From an uncultured Lachnospiraceae bacterium (GTDB lineage Bacteria; Bacillota; Clostridia; Lachnospirales; Lachnospiraceae): a stretch of DNA of 64,000 nucleotides. The stretch covers positions 99,682 through 163,681 of the forward strand of contig CAJTRA010000004.1 in assembly GCA_910578345.1 (NCBI GenBank), read 5' to 3'. The notes beneath the pieces are model-generated. The model saw only the letters and a program-made list of their open reading frames with translations, searched no databases and was not told the origin of the DNA. The translations under genes were made by a program, and so were the position numbers. Below are positions 8,941-18,600 of this stretch, one piece after another (position 1 is the first letter of the stretch; every line of letters begins with the position of its first letter).

Positions 8941-9180
8941 ATAGTTAACGACATCCGAAATTTCTCTTCCGGCACTGCAAAGACTTTTCGTATATGACTT
9001 TGGCAGGACATGGAGCAGTATATGTTATGTCGTTTCCTATATACATATCTGGGAATCTAAAGTTCTGATATCACGTCTGCGACACGTCATCTTTTCTGAA
9101 CGACTCCCTTATATGGAATCTTAGGGGGATCTACAGGACAGGGCACTATGACGCAAAGCAAACGACTCAGAAATAAGGAG
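8941..9180 (+). promoter_or_regulatory. Long structured 5' leader, possible undescribed RNA element
   Basis: No reading frame is convincing here. AACGACAT (8947-8954) pairs perfectly with ATGTCGTT (9027-9034), enclosing ACTGC/GCAGT and CAAAG/CTTTG pairings. A second domain pairs CATATCTGGGA (9044-9054) with TCCCTTATATG (9105-9115): nine pairs around a 2x2 mismatch. GACGCAAAGC at 9150-9159 recalls a c-di-GMP-I riboswitch box, but the rest of that consensus is missing. The segment between 8665 and 8905 holds nothing else I can identify. Confidence 0.5.
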
Positions 9181-9190
9181 GTACTTACAG

Positions 9191-9487
9191 ATGAACCATG
9201 AACAATTATTACAGGCCATATCTGACATGATGGATCAAAAGCTGGATGAGAAACTAGACCAGAAATTAGATGAGAAACTGGACGAAAAGCTAAAGCCAAT
9301 CTATATCCGGCTCGACAAAGTTGAGAGCAGGCTTGACAAGGTAGAAGTAAAGCAAGATCGAACAATTCGGAAACTGGATGATCTTCAGCTCGATGTCAAA
9401 TCTGCTGAGCGAAACATTCATAGACTACAGGATGAAGTGGAAACCGTCATCGAAATCCTGAAGATCAATGAAATGGTTCCACAATAA
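9191..9487 (+). CDS. Small coiled-coil protein of unknown function
   Basis: A 98-residue, highly charged protein that is almost entirely heptad-patterned. Near the N-terminus a LDEK/LDQK tetrapeptide is repeated five times. LDKVESRLDKVEVKQ and a long C-terminal helix follow. There is no signal peptide, membrane segment or cysteine. AAGGAGG lies 10 bases upstream, and a strong promoter is present, so it is a real gene. I do not recognise a family with a known function; similar short coiled-coil proteins are common in Lachnospiraceae. It may oligomerise or act as an adaptor. Its unusual feature is the 250-base leader. Confidence 0.8.
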   Translation: MNHEQLLQAISDMMDQKLDEKLDQKLDEKLDEKLKPIYIRLDKVESRLDKVEVKQDRTIRKLDDLQLDVKSAERNIHRLQDEVETVIEILKINEMVPQ

Positions 9488-9535
9488 AAAACGAGCAAAG
9501 TTCCTGTCCATACTTCCTTATGATCGGATCAGCCA

Positions 9536-10183
9536 TCAGATGTGAAATACCTTCTGGATCTGGCGCATCGTTCCCAGAACCAGCAAGGTCTGACTAGCCG
9601 TTATGCCGGTAGCCGGTGTGACCGTCAGATTCATCTTACCGTCCTCTTTTAATCCCATAATATTAATGCCATATTTCTTGCGGACATCCAGTTCACCGAC
9701 TGTCTTCCCTATCCAATCCTGCGGAACCTGTACCTCGAAGATCGCATGATCGTCGTCCAACTCGATATAATCAAAAATATGGTCTGCACTGTAGCGGATC
9801 GCTACCCAGTTGGCCAACTGCTTCTCCGGATAGATGATCTCATCTGCTCCATTGCGCAGCAGGAACTTCGCATGGACATCGCTGGCCGCCCTGGACACAA
9901 CCAGTTTCGCTCCCAGCTCCTTAAGTAGCGACGTTGTCTCCAGGGAACTCTGAAAATCGTCCCCGATCGCCACAATACAGAAATCAAAATTCCGGATTCC
10001 TAAAGACGTGAGAAAATCCGGATTGGTGCTGTCACCGATCTGTGCATTGGTGACGAATGGAAGGATTGCGTCTACCCGGCCTTCTCTCCTGTCTACCGCC
10101 ATCACCTGATGATTGAGCGCATTCAGTTTCTCCGCGATATGCCTGCCGAAACGCCCCAAACCGACTAATAAGATTGATTTCAT
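9536..10183 (-). CDS. ktrA: Potassium uptake regulatory subunit (RCK domain), KtrA/TrkA-like
   Basis: A cytoplasmic gating subunit of 215 residues. The N-terminal RCK_N Rossmann domain opens with ILLVGLGRFGRHIAEKL, the GxGxxG nucleotide-binding motif, and shows the acidic residue of VMAVDRREG. Residues about 135-215 form an RCK_C domain, which in this family binds c-di-AMP or cations. The start at 10183 is chosen because AAAGGGGG precedes it and the Rossmann strand starts there. It lies 14 bases after ktrB, forming a two-gene operon. Together they import K+ with Na+ or H+. Confidence 0.92.
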   Translation of the reverse strand: MKSILLVGLGRFGRHIAEKLNALNHQVMAVDRREGRVDAILPFVTNAQIGDSTNPDFLTSLGIRNFDFCIVAIGDDFQSSLETTSLLKELGAKLVVSRAASDVHAKFLLRNGADEIIYPEKQLANWVAIRYSADHIFDYIELDDDHAIFEVQVPQDWIGKTVGELDVRKKYGINIMGLKEDGKMNLTVTPATGITASQTLLVLGTMRQIQKVFHI

Positions 10184-10197
10184 AGCAATTTCCCCCT

Positions 10198-11547
10198 TTA
10201 ACCTACCATAATCTTTTCCTGTGGAAATTCGGATACATAGGGATGCTTCGTGGATAACGCCGCATACACAATGGTCATCCCTCCCACACGTCCCAAAAAC
10301 ATCAGGATGATCAGAACAATCTTCGATGCCACGCACAGATCCGGCGTGATCCCCAGCGTGACGCCAACCGTTGCGATCGCAGAAGCCGCTTCAAACAGTG
10401 CCGGCACGATGGGTATATTCTCCGCACAGCCGATAAAAATACCACCGGCCAGAAACAGGCTCAAATAAAGAATCAGCACAGTCGCCGCATAATGGGCCGT
10501 ATCGTTCGGTATCCTCCGACCGAAAATATGGGCATTCGGCCTGCGTCTGAAGACCGCAATCGCCGTTGCAAAAAGTACGGCAAAGGTAGTGACCTTCATG
10601 CCGCCCGCCGTGGAACCAGGCGAACCGCCGACTAACATAAGCAGAATCATGATCATCTGGCCGGACTGCGTCAGTTTTGTCAGATCCACCGTATTATATC
10701 CCGCCGTACGGGTCGTAATCGACTGGAAAAAGGAGGCAAAAACTTTCTCTCCCGTCGTCATATCCGCCCATGCCGGCATGCTGAATTCCTGAACATAGAA
10801 GTAAAGCGCCGGCAATACGATCAGGATCGCTGTTACTGTCAAAACCACTTTACTCTGCATACGATACCGCCGCAAATGCAGCCTGTTACGCTTTACATCA
10901 TCCCATGTCAGAAAACCGATGCCTCCCACTACAATCAGCAGCATCACAATTCCATTGATAAGCGCGCTGCCCGTATAGGATGTCAGAGATGAGTATGGTT
11001 CCTTGATCCCCATCAAGTCAAATCCCGCATTACAGAAAGAAGAAATGGAGTGAAACACCGCATACCAGATCCCTCTGCCGATACCAAACTCTGGGATCAT
11101 GACAGGAAGAAGCGCCAACGCGCCAATTCCTTCTATCACCACGACCATTTTCAGGATGAATCCTGTCATTCTTATGATACCGCCCATCTGAGGCGCCGCG
11201 ATCGCCTCCTGCATGGTGCTTCTCTGCATCAGCCCGATCTTACGTCCCGAAAGCTTCGTGATAAAAACTGCTACCGTGACCACTCCCAGGCCGCCGATCT
11301 GGATCAATCCCAAGATCACTGTCTGCCCAAAGGCAGACCAGTAAGTCGCCGTATCCTGTGTGATCAGGCCTGTCACGCAAGTCGCAGAAGTCGCCGTGAA
11401 CAATGCATCCAAGAAAGATGCGCTGCCTGCCCCTGCCCTCGCTGGCGGCAGCATAAGCAGCATCGTTCCCAGTGCGATCACTCCCATAAATCCCAGCATA
11501 ATGATCTGGGAAGAGGACAATCTTTTTCTTTTCCACTGAATCTTCAT
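10198..11547 (-). CDS. ktrB: Potassium transporter membrane subunit, KtrB/TrkH family
   Basis: A 449-residue membrane pore protein built of four M1-P-M2 repeats. Selectivity-filter segments are visible as SATCVTGL, SFCNAGFD, TTRTAGYN and AIATVGVTLG, each placing the conserved glycine of the K+ filter. The C-terminus ends near QEKIMVG. It forms a dimer gated by the RCK ring encoded next. The short N-terminus favours KtrB over TrkH. No ydaO-type c-di-AMP riboswitch is recognisable in the 157 bases upstream. Confidence 0.92.
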   Translation of the reverse strand: MKIQWKRKRLSSSQIIMLGFMGVIALGTMLLMLPPARAGAGSASFLDALFTATSATCVTGLITQDTATYWSAFGQTVILGLIQIGGLGVVTVAVFITKLSGRKIGLMQRSTMQEAIAAPQMGGIIRMTGFILKMVVVIEGIGALALLPVMIPEFGIGRGIWYAVFHSISSFCNAGFDLMGIKEPYSSLTSYTGSALINGIVMLLIVVGGIGFLTWDDVKRNRLHLRRYRMQSKVVLTVTAILIVLPALYFYVQEFSMPAWADMTTGEKVFASFFQSITTRTAGYNTVDLTKLTQSGQMIMILLMLVGGSPGSTAGGMKVTTFAVLFATAIAVFRRRPNAHIFGRRIPNDTAHYAATVLILYLSLFLAGGIFIGCAENIPIVPALFEAASAIATVGVTLGITPDLCVASKIVLIILMFLGRVGGMTIVYAALSTKHPYVSEFPQEKIMVG

Positions 11548-11704
11548 GATAATATAAAACCCTCACTCTGTTTATAGTATAGTCCTTTTTTCCCGATTAC
11601 ACATTAGATAAAATGCTGGATCTGACCATTTTTTTGAATAAAATATTGTATGACTTACCGTTGTTCTTCAGATTCCAGGATTCTGCTTCCTGTCGCAGTC
11701 TATC

Positions 11705-14700
11705 TCACAGAGGAATCTCCTCCCCCAGTTTAAAGGAGTAGATAATCTTCTCCGTGTCACAATATTTTGAAAACTGTTCCAGCGCCTCCGCGTAATAATC
11801 AAGCTGCACACGGTAACGCGCAACTAATTCCTCTGCTGTCTTCACTGCATCTGTCTTATAATCCAGCAAAACATATCTGCCATCTTCCTCGAAAAAGACA
11901 TCGATGATCCCCTGAACAAGCACCGTCTCCTCCTTCGGAAAATCGCTGTTTAGACGATCCGCCGGCAGTCCCAGGACAAAAGGCTGCTCCTTGTGGAGTC
12001 TGCCCGCACGGGCCGCCTCCCCCATCCGTCTCGCTGCGCTGCTCTTAAGGAATGCCGTAATCTTCGGCACAGATACTGCCGCGGCATATTCTTTGGACAG
12101 CCTTCCATCCTGCCGCATCTCTTTCATCTGTTCCTTCAGAAGCGTTTCTACAGCCTGATGGTCTCTTGTGACTTCTATGGTCAATTTTGTAAAATCAAAT
12201 AATTCCATGACTTTATGAAACGCACTTCCCCGCATGGAGCCGCTGACATTCTCGTCTTTTTCCAGAAAGCCAGGAAGATAGGGAATCACCGTCTCCTCTT
12301 CATATAAGTTGAAAGAAAAGTCTGTATCCTCCTGCATTCCTGCCATCTTTAATTCTGACACTGTCGTCTTTGTATAAAGCTTCCGTAGATTTTCATACGG
12401 ATAATGAGAGAGAAAACTCTCTGACAGTCGTGTCATAAGTAAATCATCCACATCTCTGAGAGGATCGGACAGCAGCAGCTCACGTCTTCTCTCTTCTATA
12501 TGCACACTCTCATTCAGCTTCCTCACCACAACGTCTTCCCAGCCGTACAGTTTCACACAAAGATTCATCTCCCGTCCATAGAACGGCTCCTTATGCACTG
12601 GTTCCAGACCGCATTCCTGATAAAATGCATCCATACACCGGTTTCGCGCTGACGCCGCCAGGATCAGGCTGAGAAAACTTCCCTGGTCGATCAGTACGTC
12701 ATAAGGGAGAAGCAGTTTTTCCTTATACCAAATCGGAATCAGGGATAAGGCTGTCTTTTCCGGTGTTCTGACTGTGCCGGTGAGAATCAGTTTCTCTTTC
12801 GCCCGTGTCATTGCCACATATAAGATCCGCATCTCCTCCGCCAGGTTATCCGCTTTCATCTTCTCCGCAATGACATTGCGCCGCAGATCCCTGCTTCTCA
12901 CACGCCTGTCCAGATCTACATAATCTGCTCCGATACCGACATCAAGATCCAGCACAAGGTGGGCGCTTAAGTCCCTCGTCTGAAATTTCCTGGCAAGACC
13001 CGATACGAAACATACCGGAAACTCCAGCCCTTTGCTCTTATGAATGCTCATGATCCGTACCACGTCCGCATTCTCATCCTGCAGACTGGCCTCGCCATAG
13101 TCTACCTCATACTTCTCCAACTGCTCCATATAACGCAGGAAATGATACAGCCCGAAATAGCTGGTCTTCTCATAATCCGCCGCCTTGACAAGCAGCATCT
13201 CTACATTGGCTCTGCGCTTCTTTCCTTCCGGCTTCACCGCCACATAGTTCAAATATCCTGTCTCTCTCAGGATCGTCTGCAGAAGTTCCTGCACCGAAAG
13301 GTAGACCGCAAGCTCACGATAGCGGTTTACACTGGACAGAAAAAACTGTACCTTGCTCACGATCCTGTCGTCCATGCGCTCAGACGCTTCTTCTGCATCT
13401 CGAACACAGTCCGCACATGCCTGCAATGCATCAAATAAATAATTCTTCTTCGGATAGGATGCCCGGATGAAAGCGATCTCTTCCTCCTGAAAACGGCCCA
13501 AAACCGAATGCATCACCCCATAGAGGGGAATATCCTGCAATGGATTATCTAAAATCTGCAGAAAATGCAGCAGATCCTGGACTTCACTGGCCGCAAAATA
13601 CCCTGTCCGTGAAGTCATATGCACCGGGATACCCTCTGACTCCAATACCCGTTTGAAAACCTCATCCCAGCCGGACGTCGTGCGCAGCAGGATCACGATA
13701 TCCCTGTAATATAACTCGCGCAGAGCGCCGCTCTCTTTATCCGTCACCTGGAGCTTTCTCATGAGCTCCCGGATCTTTCCCGCAACTGCATATGCCTCCT
13801 GCTCTTTTGCCGTAAGCCGCTCTCCGTCGCCGCCCGTCTGCCCATAGGACGCTGCACCATCGCCCTGCAAATCCTGTGCCTGCTCCGATTCTGCAATCAG
13901 CAATAGCTCCGTCACATTCGAAGCGCTCTCATCAGCATCATAGGCGCTTTCCTCCTGCGTCGGATAATCGGCGCCCGGATGTAACGCCGCCAGGTCGTCA
14001 TATACAATCCCGCCCACATCACGCCCCATGATCTGCTCAAAGATTGTGTTTACCGTATTCAGTACTTCCTTGCGGCTTCGGAAATTCTGGTGCAGGTCAA
14101 TCTTCCTTGCTGACTGTCCGCTCTCTGTTTCCTTCTGCGCTCCGTAAGCTTCATACTTCTCCAGAAAAAGCTCCGGCCTTGCCAGCCGGAATTTATAGAT
14201 GCTCTGTTTCACATCTCCCACCATGAACCGGTTATATCTTCCCTCTTCCTCACCGGAAATACAGGACAGGATATATTCCTGTACAAGATTACTGTCCTGG
14301 TACTCGTCTATGAGAATCTCATGAAAGTGGCTGCGGTATTCGAGAGCCGTCCTGGTCGGCATGCATGTCCCCTCTTCGTCCTGCTGTACCAGGATGGATA
14401 AGGCGAAATGTTCCAGATCGTCGAAATCCAGAAGATTCTTATCCCGCTTCTTCTCATCGAACGTCTTTTTAAAGGCAAGCGTCAGATCCACCAGCGCGCC
14501 TACTGCCCTGCCGCATACTTCCATCTGTTCCAGAATCTGTTCCTTACGCCGAAAGAAATATTTCTTCTGCAGCTCTCCCAGCTGTTCCTTGACCTCTGTG
14601 CGGATTCCTTTCACAGCCTCCCTTTTGATGGCAGAGACAGTCTCATCCTTCTTCGACGGCAGTCTGCCAAACCTTACTGTCTCGAAAGCGGTGTAGAGTG

Positions 14701-15601
14701 CATCGTAACTGCCTTCTAAAACGTCATCCGTCTCCTTTCCTTCACAGGGGTTTCCCTCACAGGTACTTCCTTCGCAGGCATTTCCGCCACACTTCTTCAG
14801 GATCTGCTCTGCCATCTCTCTCTCACGATCCAGCAATTCCCCATACATATAAGGGCCATCCGGTTCCTCGCACATATACACTGCCTCAGTAAGCTTCTCC
14901 ACGCATCCTATCAGGATCAGGCGCGTCTGCCGCAGCAGCTCCCTTACCCACGGGATCTCTTCAAAGCAGAATCCTGCCCCTGGAGACGCTTCTCCAGGCA
15001 CACAGTAATCCTCTTTCCGCTCTGTAAGCCACTGCTCCGGAAAAGGCATGCTCATAGCAAAATCATAGAGTTTTAACACGAGCTCTTCCACCGCCGTGTC
15101 TCTGCTGCCGGAACTGAAATATTCCATACAGCGCAGGAATTCCTCTTCTCCTGCAGCATAGCCGGCCTCCAGTGTCTCTTCCAGCGCCTCCTGCCTGATC
15201 AGCCTTCCTTCTCCCTCCTCGGCGATCCGAAACCCAGGATCTAAGCCGATCGTATGGAACTGGTTTCGCAGCACGAAAAGACAGAAGCTGTCGATCGTCG
15301 TAATTCTTGCATTGTGCAGCAAAGTCGCCTGCCTTTGCAGATGCTCGTTCTCCGGATCCGCCGCAAGTCTGTCGCTCAGGGCTCGGCCGATCCGCTCCCG
15401 CATTTCCGCCGCCGCCGCATTCGTAAACGTCACCACCAATAGTCTGTCGATATCTACCGGATGCTCCTTATCACTCACCATTCCTGCGATGCGCTCCACC
15501 AGCACCGCTGTCTTGCCGGATCCCGCCGCCGCGGAAACAAGCAGATTGCATCCCCGCGCATCGATCACCTGCTGTTGTTTCTCTGTAAATGAAATTCCCA
15601 T
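11705..15601 (-). CDS. addA: ATP-dependent helicase/nuclease subunit A (AddA)
   Basis: The AddAB complex processes double-strand breaks for recombination. The 1298-residue AddA is a UvrD-like 3'-5' helicase with a RecB-type nuclease. Walker A AAAGSGKTA lies at residues 24-32. LLVVTFTNAAAAEMRERI and the Walker B DEYQDSN are present, and MSIHKSKGLEFP is helicase motif V. The C-terminal nuclease shows GIIDVFFEEDG and LLDYKTDAV, the GxxD...DYK active site. It is somewhat longer than the Bacillus protein. An oddity is a Cys-Glu-Gly triplet repeated three times at residues 275-288. It starts 35 bases after addB. Confidence 0.96.
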   Translation of the reverse strand: MGISFTEKQQQVIDARGCNLLVSAAAGSGKTAVLVERIAGMVSDKEHPVDIDRLLVVTFTNAAAAEMRERIGRALSDRLAADPENEHLQRQATLLHNARITTIDSFCLFVLRNQFHTIGLDPGFRIAEEGEGRLIRQEALEETLEAGYAAGEEEFLRCMEYFSSGSRDTAVEELVLKLYDFAMSMPFPEQWLTERKEDYCVPGEASPGAGFCFEEIPWVRELLRQTRLILIGCVEKLTEAVYMCEEPDGPYMYGELLDREREMAEQILKKCGGNACEGSTCEGNPCEGKETDDVLEGSYDALYTAFETVRFGRLPSKKDETVSAIKREAVKGIRTEVKEQLGELQKKYFFRRKEQILEQMEVCGRAVGALVDLTLAFKKTFDEKKRDKNLLDFDDLEHFALSILVQQDEEGTCMPTRTALEYRSHFHEILIDEYQDSNLVQEYILSCISGEEEGRYNRFMVGDVKQSIYKFRLARPELFLEKYEAYGAQKETESGQSARKIDLHQNFRSRKEVLNTVNTIFEQIMGRDVGGIVYDDLAALHPGADYPTQEESAYDADESASNVTELLLIAESEQAQDLQGDGAASYGQTGGDGERLTAKEQEAYAVAGKIRELMRKLQVTDKESGALRELYYRDIVILLRTTSGWDEVFKRVLESEGIPVHMTSRTGYFAASEVQDLLHFLQILDNPLQDIPLYGVMHSVLGRFQEEEIAFIRASYPKKNYLFDALQACADCVRDAEEASERMDDRIVSKVQFFLSSVNRYRELAVYLSVQELLQTILRETGYLNYVAVKPEGKKRRANVEMLLVKAADYEKTSYFGLYHFLRYMEQLEKYEVDYGEASLQDENADVVRIMSIHKSKGLEFPVCFVSGLARKFQTRDLSAHLVLDLDVGIGADYVDLDRRVRSRDLRRNVIAEKMKADNLAEEMRILYVAMTRAKEKLILTGTVRTPEKTALSLIPIWYKEKLLLPYDVLIDQGSFLSLILAASARNRCMDAFYQECGLEPVHKEPFYGREMNLCVKLYGWEDVVVRKLNESVHIEERRRELLLSDPLRDVDDLLMTRLSESFLSHYPYENLRKLYTKTTVSELKMAGMQEDTDFSFNLYEEETVIPYLPGFLEKDENVSGSMRGSAFHKVMELFDFTKLTIEVTRDHQAVETLLKEQMKEMRQDGRLSKEYAAAVSVPKITAFLKSSAARRMGEAARAGRLHKEQPFVLGLPADRLNSDFPKEETVLVQGIIDVFFEEDGRYVLLDYKTDAVKTAEELVARYRVQLDYYAEALEQFSKYCDTEKIIYSFKLGEEIPL

Positions 15602-15636
15602 CGATCCATACCTTTCTCTTTGCCCGCAGAGCTAAC

Positions 15637-18600
15637 TTAACTCTGATCGACTTGCTGCCGTATACAGGAAAGAGCCTCCTCTCTGCTCATCTTCGGCAGC
15701 TTCCGCATCTCATAGCCTGCAACCCTCTCGTCAAACTCGCACACACTCTTATAGACACAGTAGGTACATGCCGTACTTCCATTCTGCTCATACGGATTGA
15801 CTGCTATAGTCCCCTCCAGAATTCCGCTCCCTAATTCCCGGATCTTCTGATTTACATAACTAGAAACCATCCGCATGTCTTCTTCTTTTATGACACTGGA
15901 GTAAGCAGAGAAGGATCCGTCCTTTTTCCGCTCCAGAGGCAGGATTTCAGACTTATCGGTAAACTCCCTGTCCAGCAGTCTGACAGCTTCGTCATTTTCA
16001 TTAACTATCCCGGTCATTTTTAATTGCTGCAACAGCCTTGCATTGATCTGCTCCGGCGTCATGATTTCTCCGTCTTCTACCATGGGGTCGTCAATGTGAT
16101 AATACAACATTGCTGCCGGAACAATCCGCTTCTCCGGGTGCCTGTGCTGTTCAATCTCCACCGCCGCATTCATATAGACTACCAACTGTAGCTGCAGGCC
16201 ATAATAGAGCGCTGCCAGGTCAAATCTCCGGCTGCCGGACTTATAATCTATGACCTTCACATAGACCGTATCTTCCACCTCGCAGGTATCTACCCTGTCG
16301 ATCCGCCCTTTCAGTCGCATTTTATCCTGCTCGTTTAAGGCGATATTCAGGGAATCCAAATCTTCTGTCATCGAGAAGGACATCTCAAACTTCTCCGGCA
16401 CAAATGCGCCTTTCTTAAGCTGCGTCTGCAGCGTCAGGACGGTACGACGCAGAATCCGGATCATACGCTTCATAAGGTGCTGATTGCGGGCGCTGCTGTA
16501 CAGGATCGTTTCCCCATACACTGCCGCATATGCCTCCACTGCCTCTGCCACCAGCTTCTGTGCCGCTTCTTTGGGAAAATCAAACCATGTATAGCCATAC
16601 TCTTCTAATTTCTGTGCAAACAGCTCCAGAACGGCATGAAACACATTTCCCATATCCACATCTTCGAAACTGTACCCTTCCCTTTCCTTAAGCGCCAGCC
16701 CATACTGCAGGAAATGTCCGTAGGCACAAGCTGCATACCGCTCTAGGCGGCTCACGCTATTCTGCAAAAGCGTCCCATAGAGCATCCGCGTCACCATTTT
16801 AGACAACGGCGTATTCTGGTAGCGGTAGAACGCCGTCTCGATCATGCGGTCCACCATGTCCTGGTACTGCGTCCTGTTATGATAACTGTGATAAAACGTA
16901 TAGACCTGCCGCCTGGATGCTTCCGTCGTCCTGCCATAGACATATTCCCGCAGCAGATCCGCCATAAGGTTCACACCATCCGTGCCGCTCACAATCTGCT
17001 CTTTCATAGGATCGTTTTCCGGAATCTCCACAGACAGCGCCGGATATAATTTCCGTACCAAATCGATCAGATACGCCGGCCGCAGACTTTTCCCGTCACT
17101 GCCCACCTTGGCATAGGACAGATACAGCTTCTCAGAAGGCTTGGTCATGTTCAGATATAAATATAAGCGCTGGATATACATCTGCTGCCTGGGAGACGGC
17201 GCCAGTTCCAGTTCTGATTCCCGCAGGAATTCTCTGTCGATGTCAGAGATGATGCCGCCTGTTCCGGCGCCTTTGGGAATATTGCCGTCATTTACCCCCA
17301 GGAAGAAGAGTACCCTTACCTGCTTTAAGCGGGTTCTCTCTATATCTCCTACCAACACCCTGTCTACGTTCTGGGGAATCGTGCCAACACTGATCTCCGC
17401 CAGCCCCGCATCCAGAATATCCGCAAACTCTCTGCGTTCCATCTCCTCTGGCGCGAGCAGCTCATAGATCTGATCCAGCAGATCGATCACCAGCGCATAG
17501 ATCTGTCCGTATTCCTTCGCCCGCGCCAGATCTCCCTGCGCCTCAAACTGCCGCTCATAACAAACCAGTTTCTGCTGCAGATCATTCCGTACCAGGAAGT
17601 CATAGAGTGCACGCACCATCTCTCCCGCCGTATGCACTTTCGTCAGTAACGGCGCAAGCTGCCAGAGAAGCTGCTCTCTCATGGCATTGTACTGCTCCAG
17701 TCTCGCAAGCGCATCCTCCTCACCTTCTTTACTGTCCTCCCGATAGAGAAAGATATCCTGCCATCTCCTTTGCCCGCGGATGCCAAACCGACGGACATAA
17801 TTCTCCAGCCGGTCCACCTGCGCAGGATCAAACCCGGTCATCCCTGTCCGCAGATAGTGAAACACCGACTCATAACCGAAATCCTGCAGCACGATCCGCA
17901 GAGCGCTCCTGATGGATTCTGCAAAAGGATTACGCAGAATGCCCCTGGTATGGTCTAAGTAAATCGGAATCCCGAATTTCGCAAATTCCTCTTCCGCCAG
18001 ACTGCCATAGACCTCCAGATCTCCTGTAACAACTGCAATATCGCGGTAGTGAAGACTGCCTATGAGTAGTTTCTTTATCGCGATACAGGTCTGTCTGATC
18101 TCCTCCTTCGGTGTAGACGCCTCATGCAAATGCAGATTCTCTACCTCCTTCTCATACACCTGCGCCGGATAACGGAAGAGATTCCGCTCTAAATGGGATA
18201 ATTCTTCATTCTGCAAAAACCGCGGCAGCCTGCCTTCCCTTCCCGCCTTGCACCATACCGGCTTGGCCTCCGTTATTTCCACCTGTCTGGCCAGTCTGCG
18301 CAGATCTGCCGTCGTCTTCTTACTCAGGTGGAAGATCTTATGTTCTCCATCCATCTGATAAGGATTCTCTCTTTCGTCGATCGTAACGGTCACGATCACA
18401 CGCTTTGCCAGACGGATCAGCTCCTCGATCACGCGGTTCTGGATCGGCGTAAATCCAGTGAATCCGTCAAAGGCGATCACACTGTTTCGGATCAATTCTG
18501 ATTTCGGCAGCGCCTCCCGCAAGCGGTCTAACGTTTCCTCTGTCGTGATGAACTTGTCCTGAATATAGTCCAGAAACGACTGATAGAGCACCCCCAGATC

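Noticed and set aside
9141..9165. GACGCAAAGC next to GGGCA, reminiscent of a c-di-GMP-I (GEMM) riboswitch
   Set aside because: The hairpin that should separate the two boxes is absent and no tetraloop receptor stem follows, so the match is probably chance. It is noted within the leader feature only.
9236..9295. Short direct repeats resembling a CRISPR or minisatellite
   Set aside because: They are in frame and encode the LDEK repeats of the coiled-coil protein; there are no spacers.
11050..11577. 175-codon open frame on the plus strand opposite ktrB
   Set aside because: It is antisense to a clear KtrB gene, rich in His, Arg and Ser, and has no ribosome site or recognisable motif. Many other long frames opposite real genes (for example 2304-3269 and 35661-36395) were left out for the same reason.
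11548..11704. c-di-AMP (ydaO) riboswitch before ktrB
   Set aside because: The spacer is too short, mostly A/T-rich, and shows none of the conserved boxes. An addA-side terminator is also not evident here.
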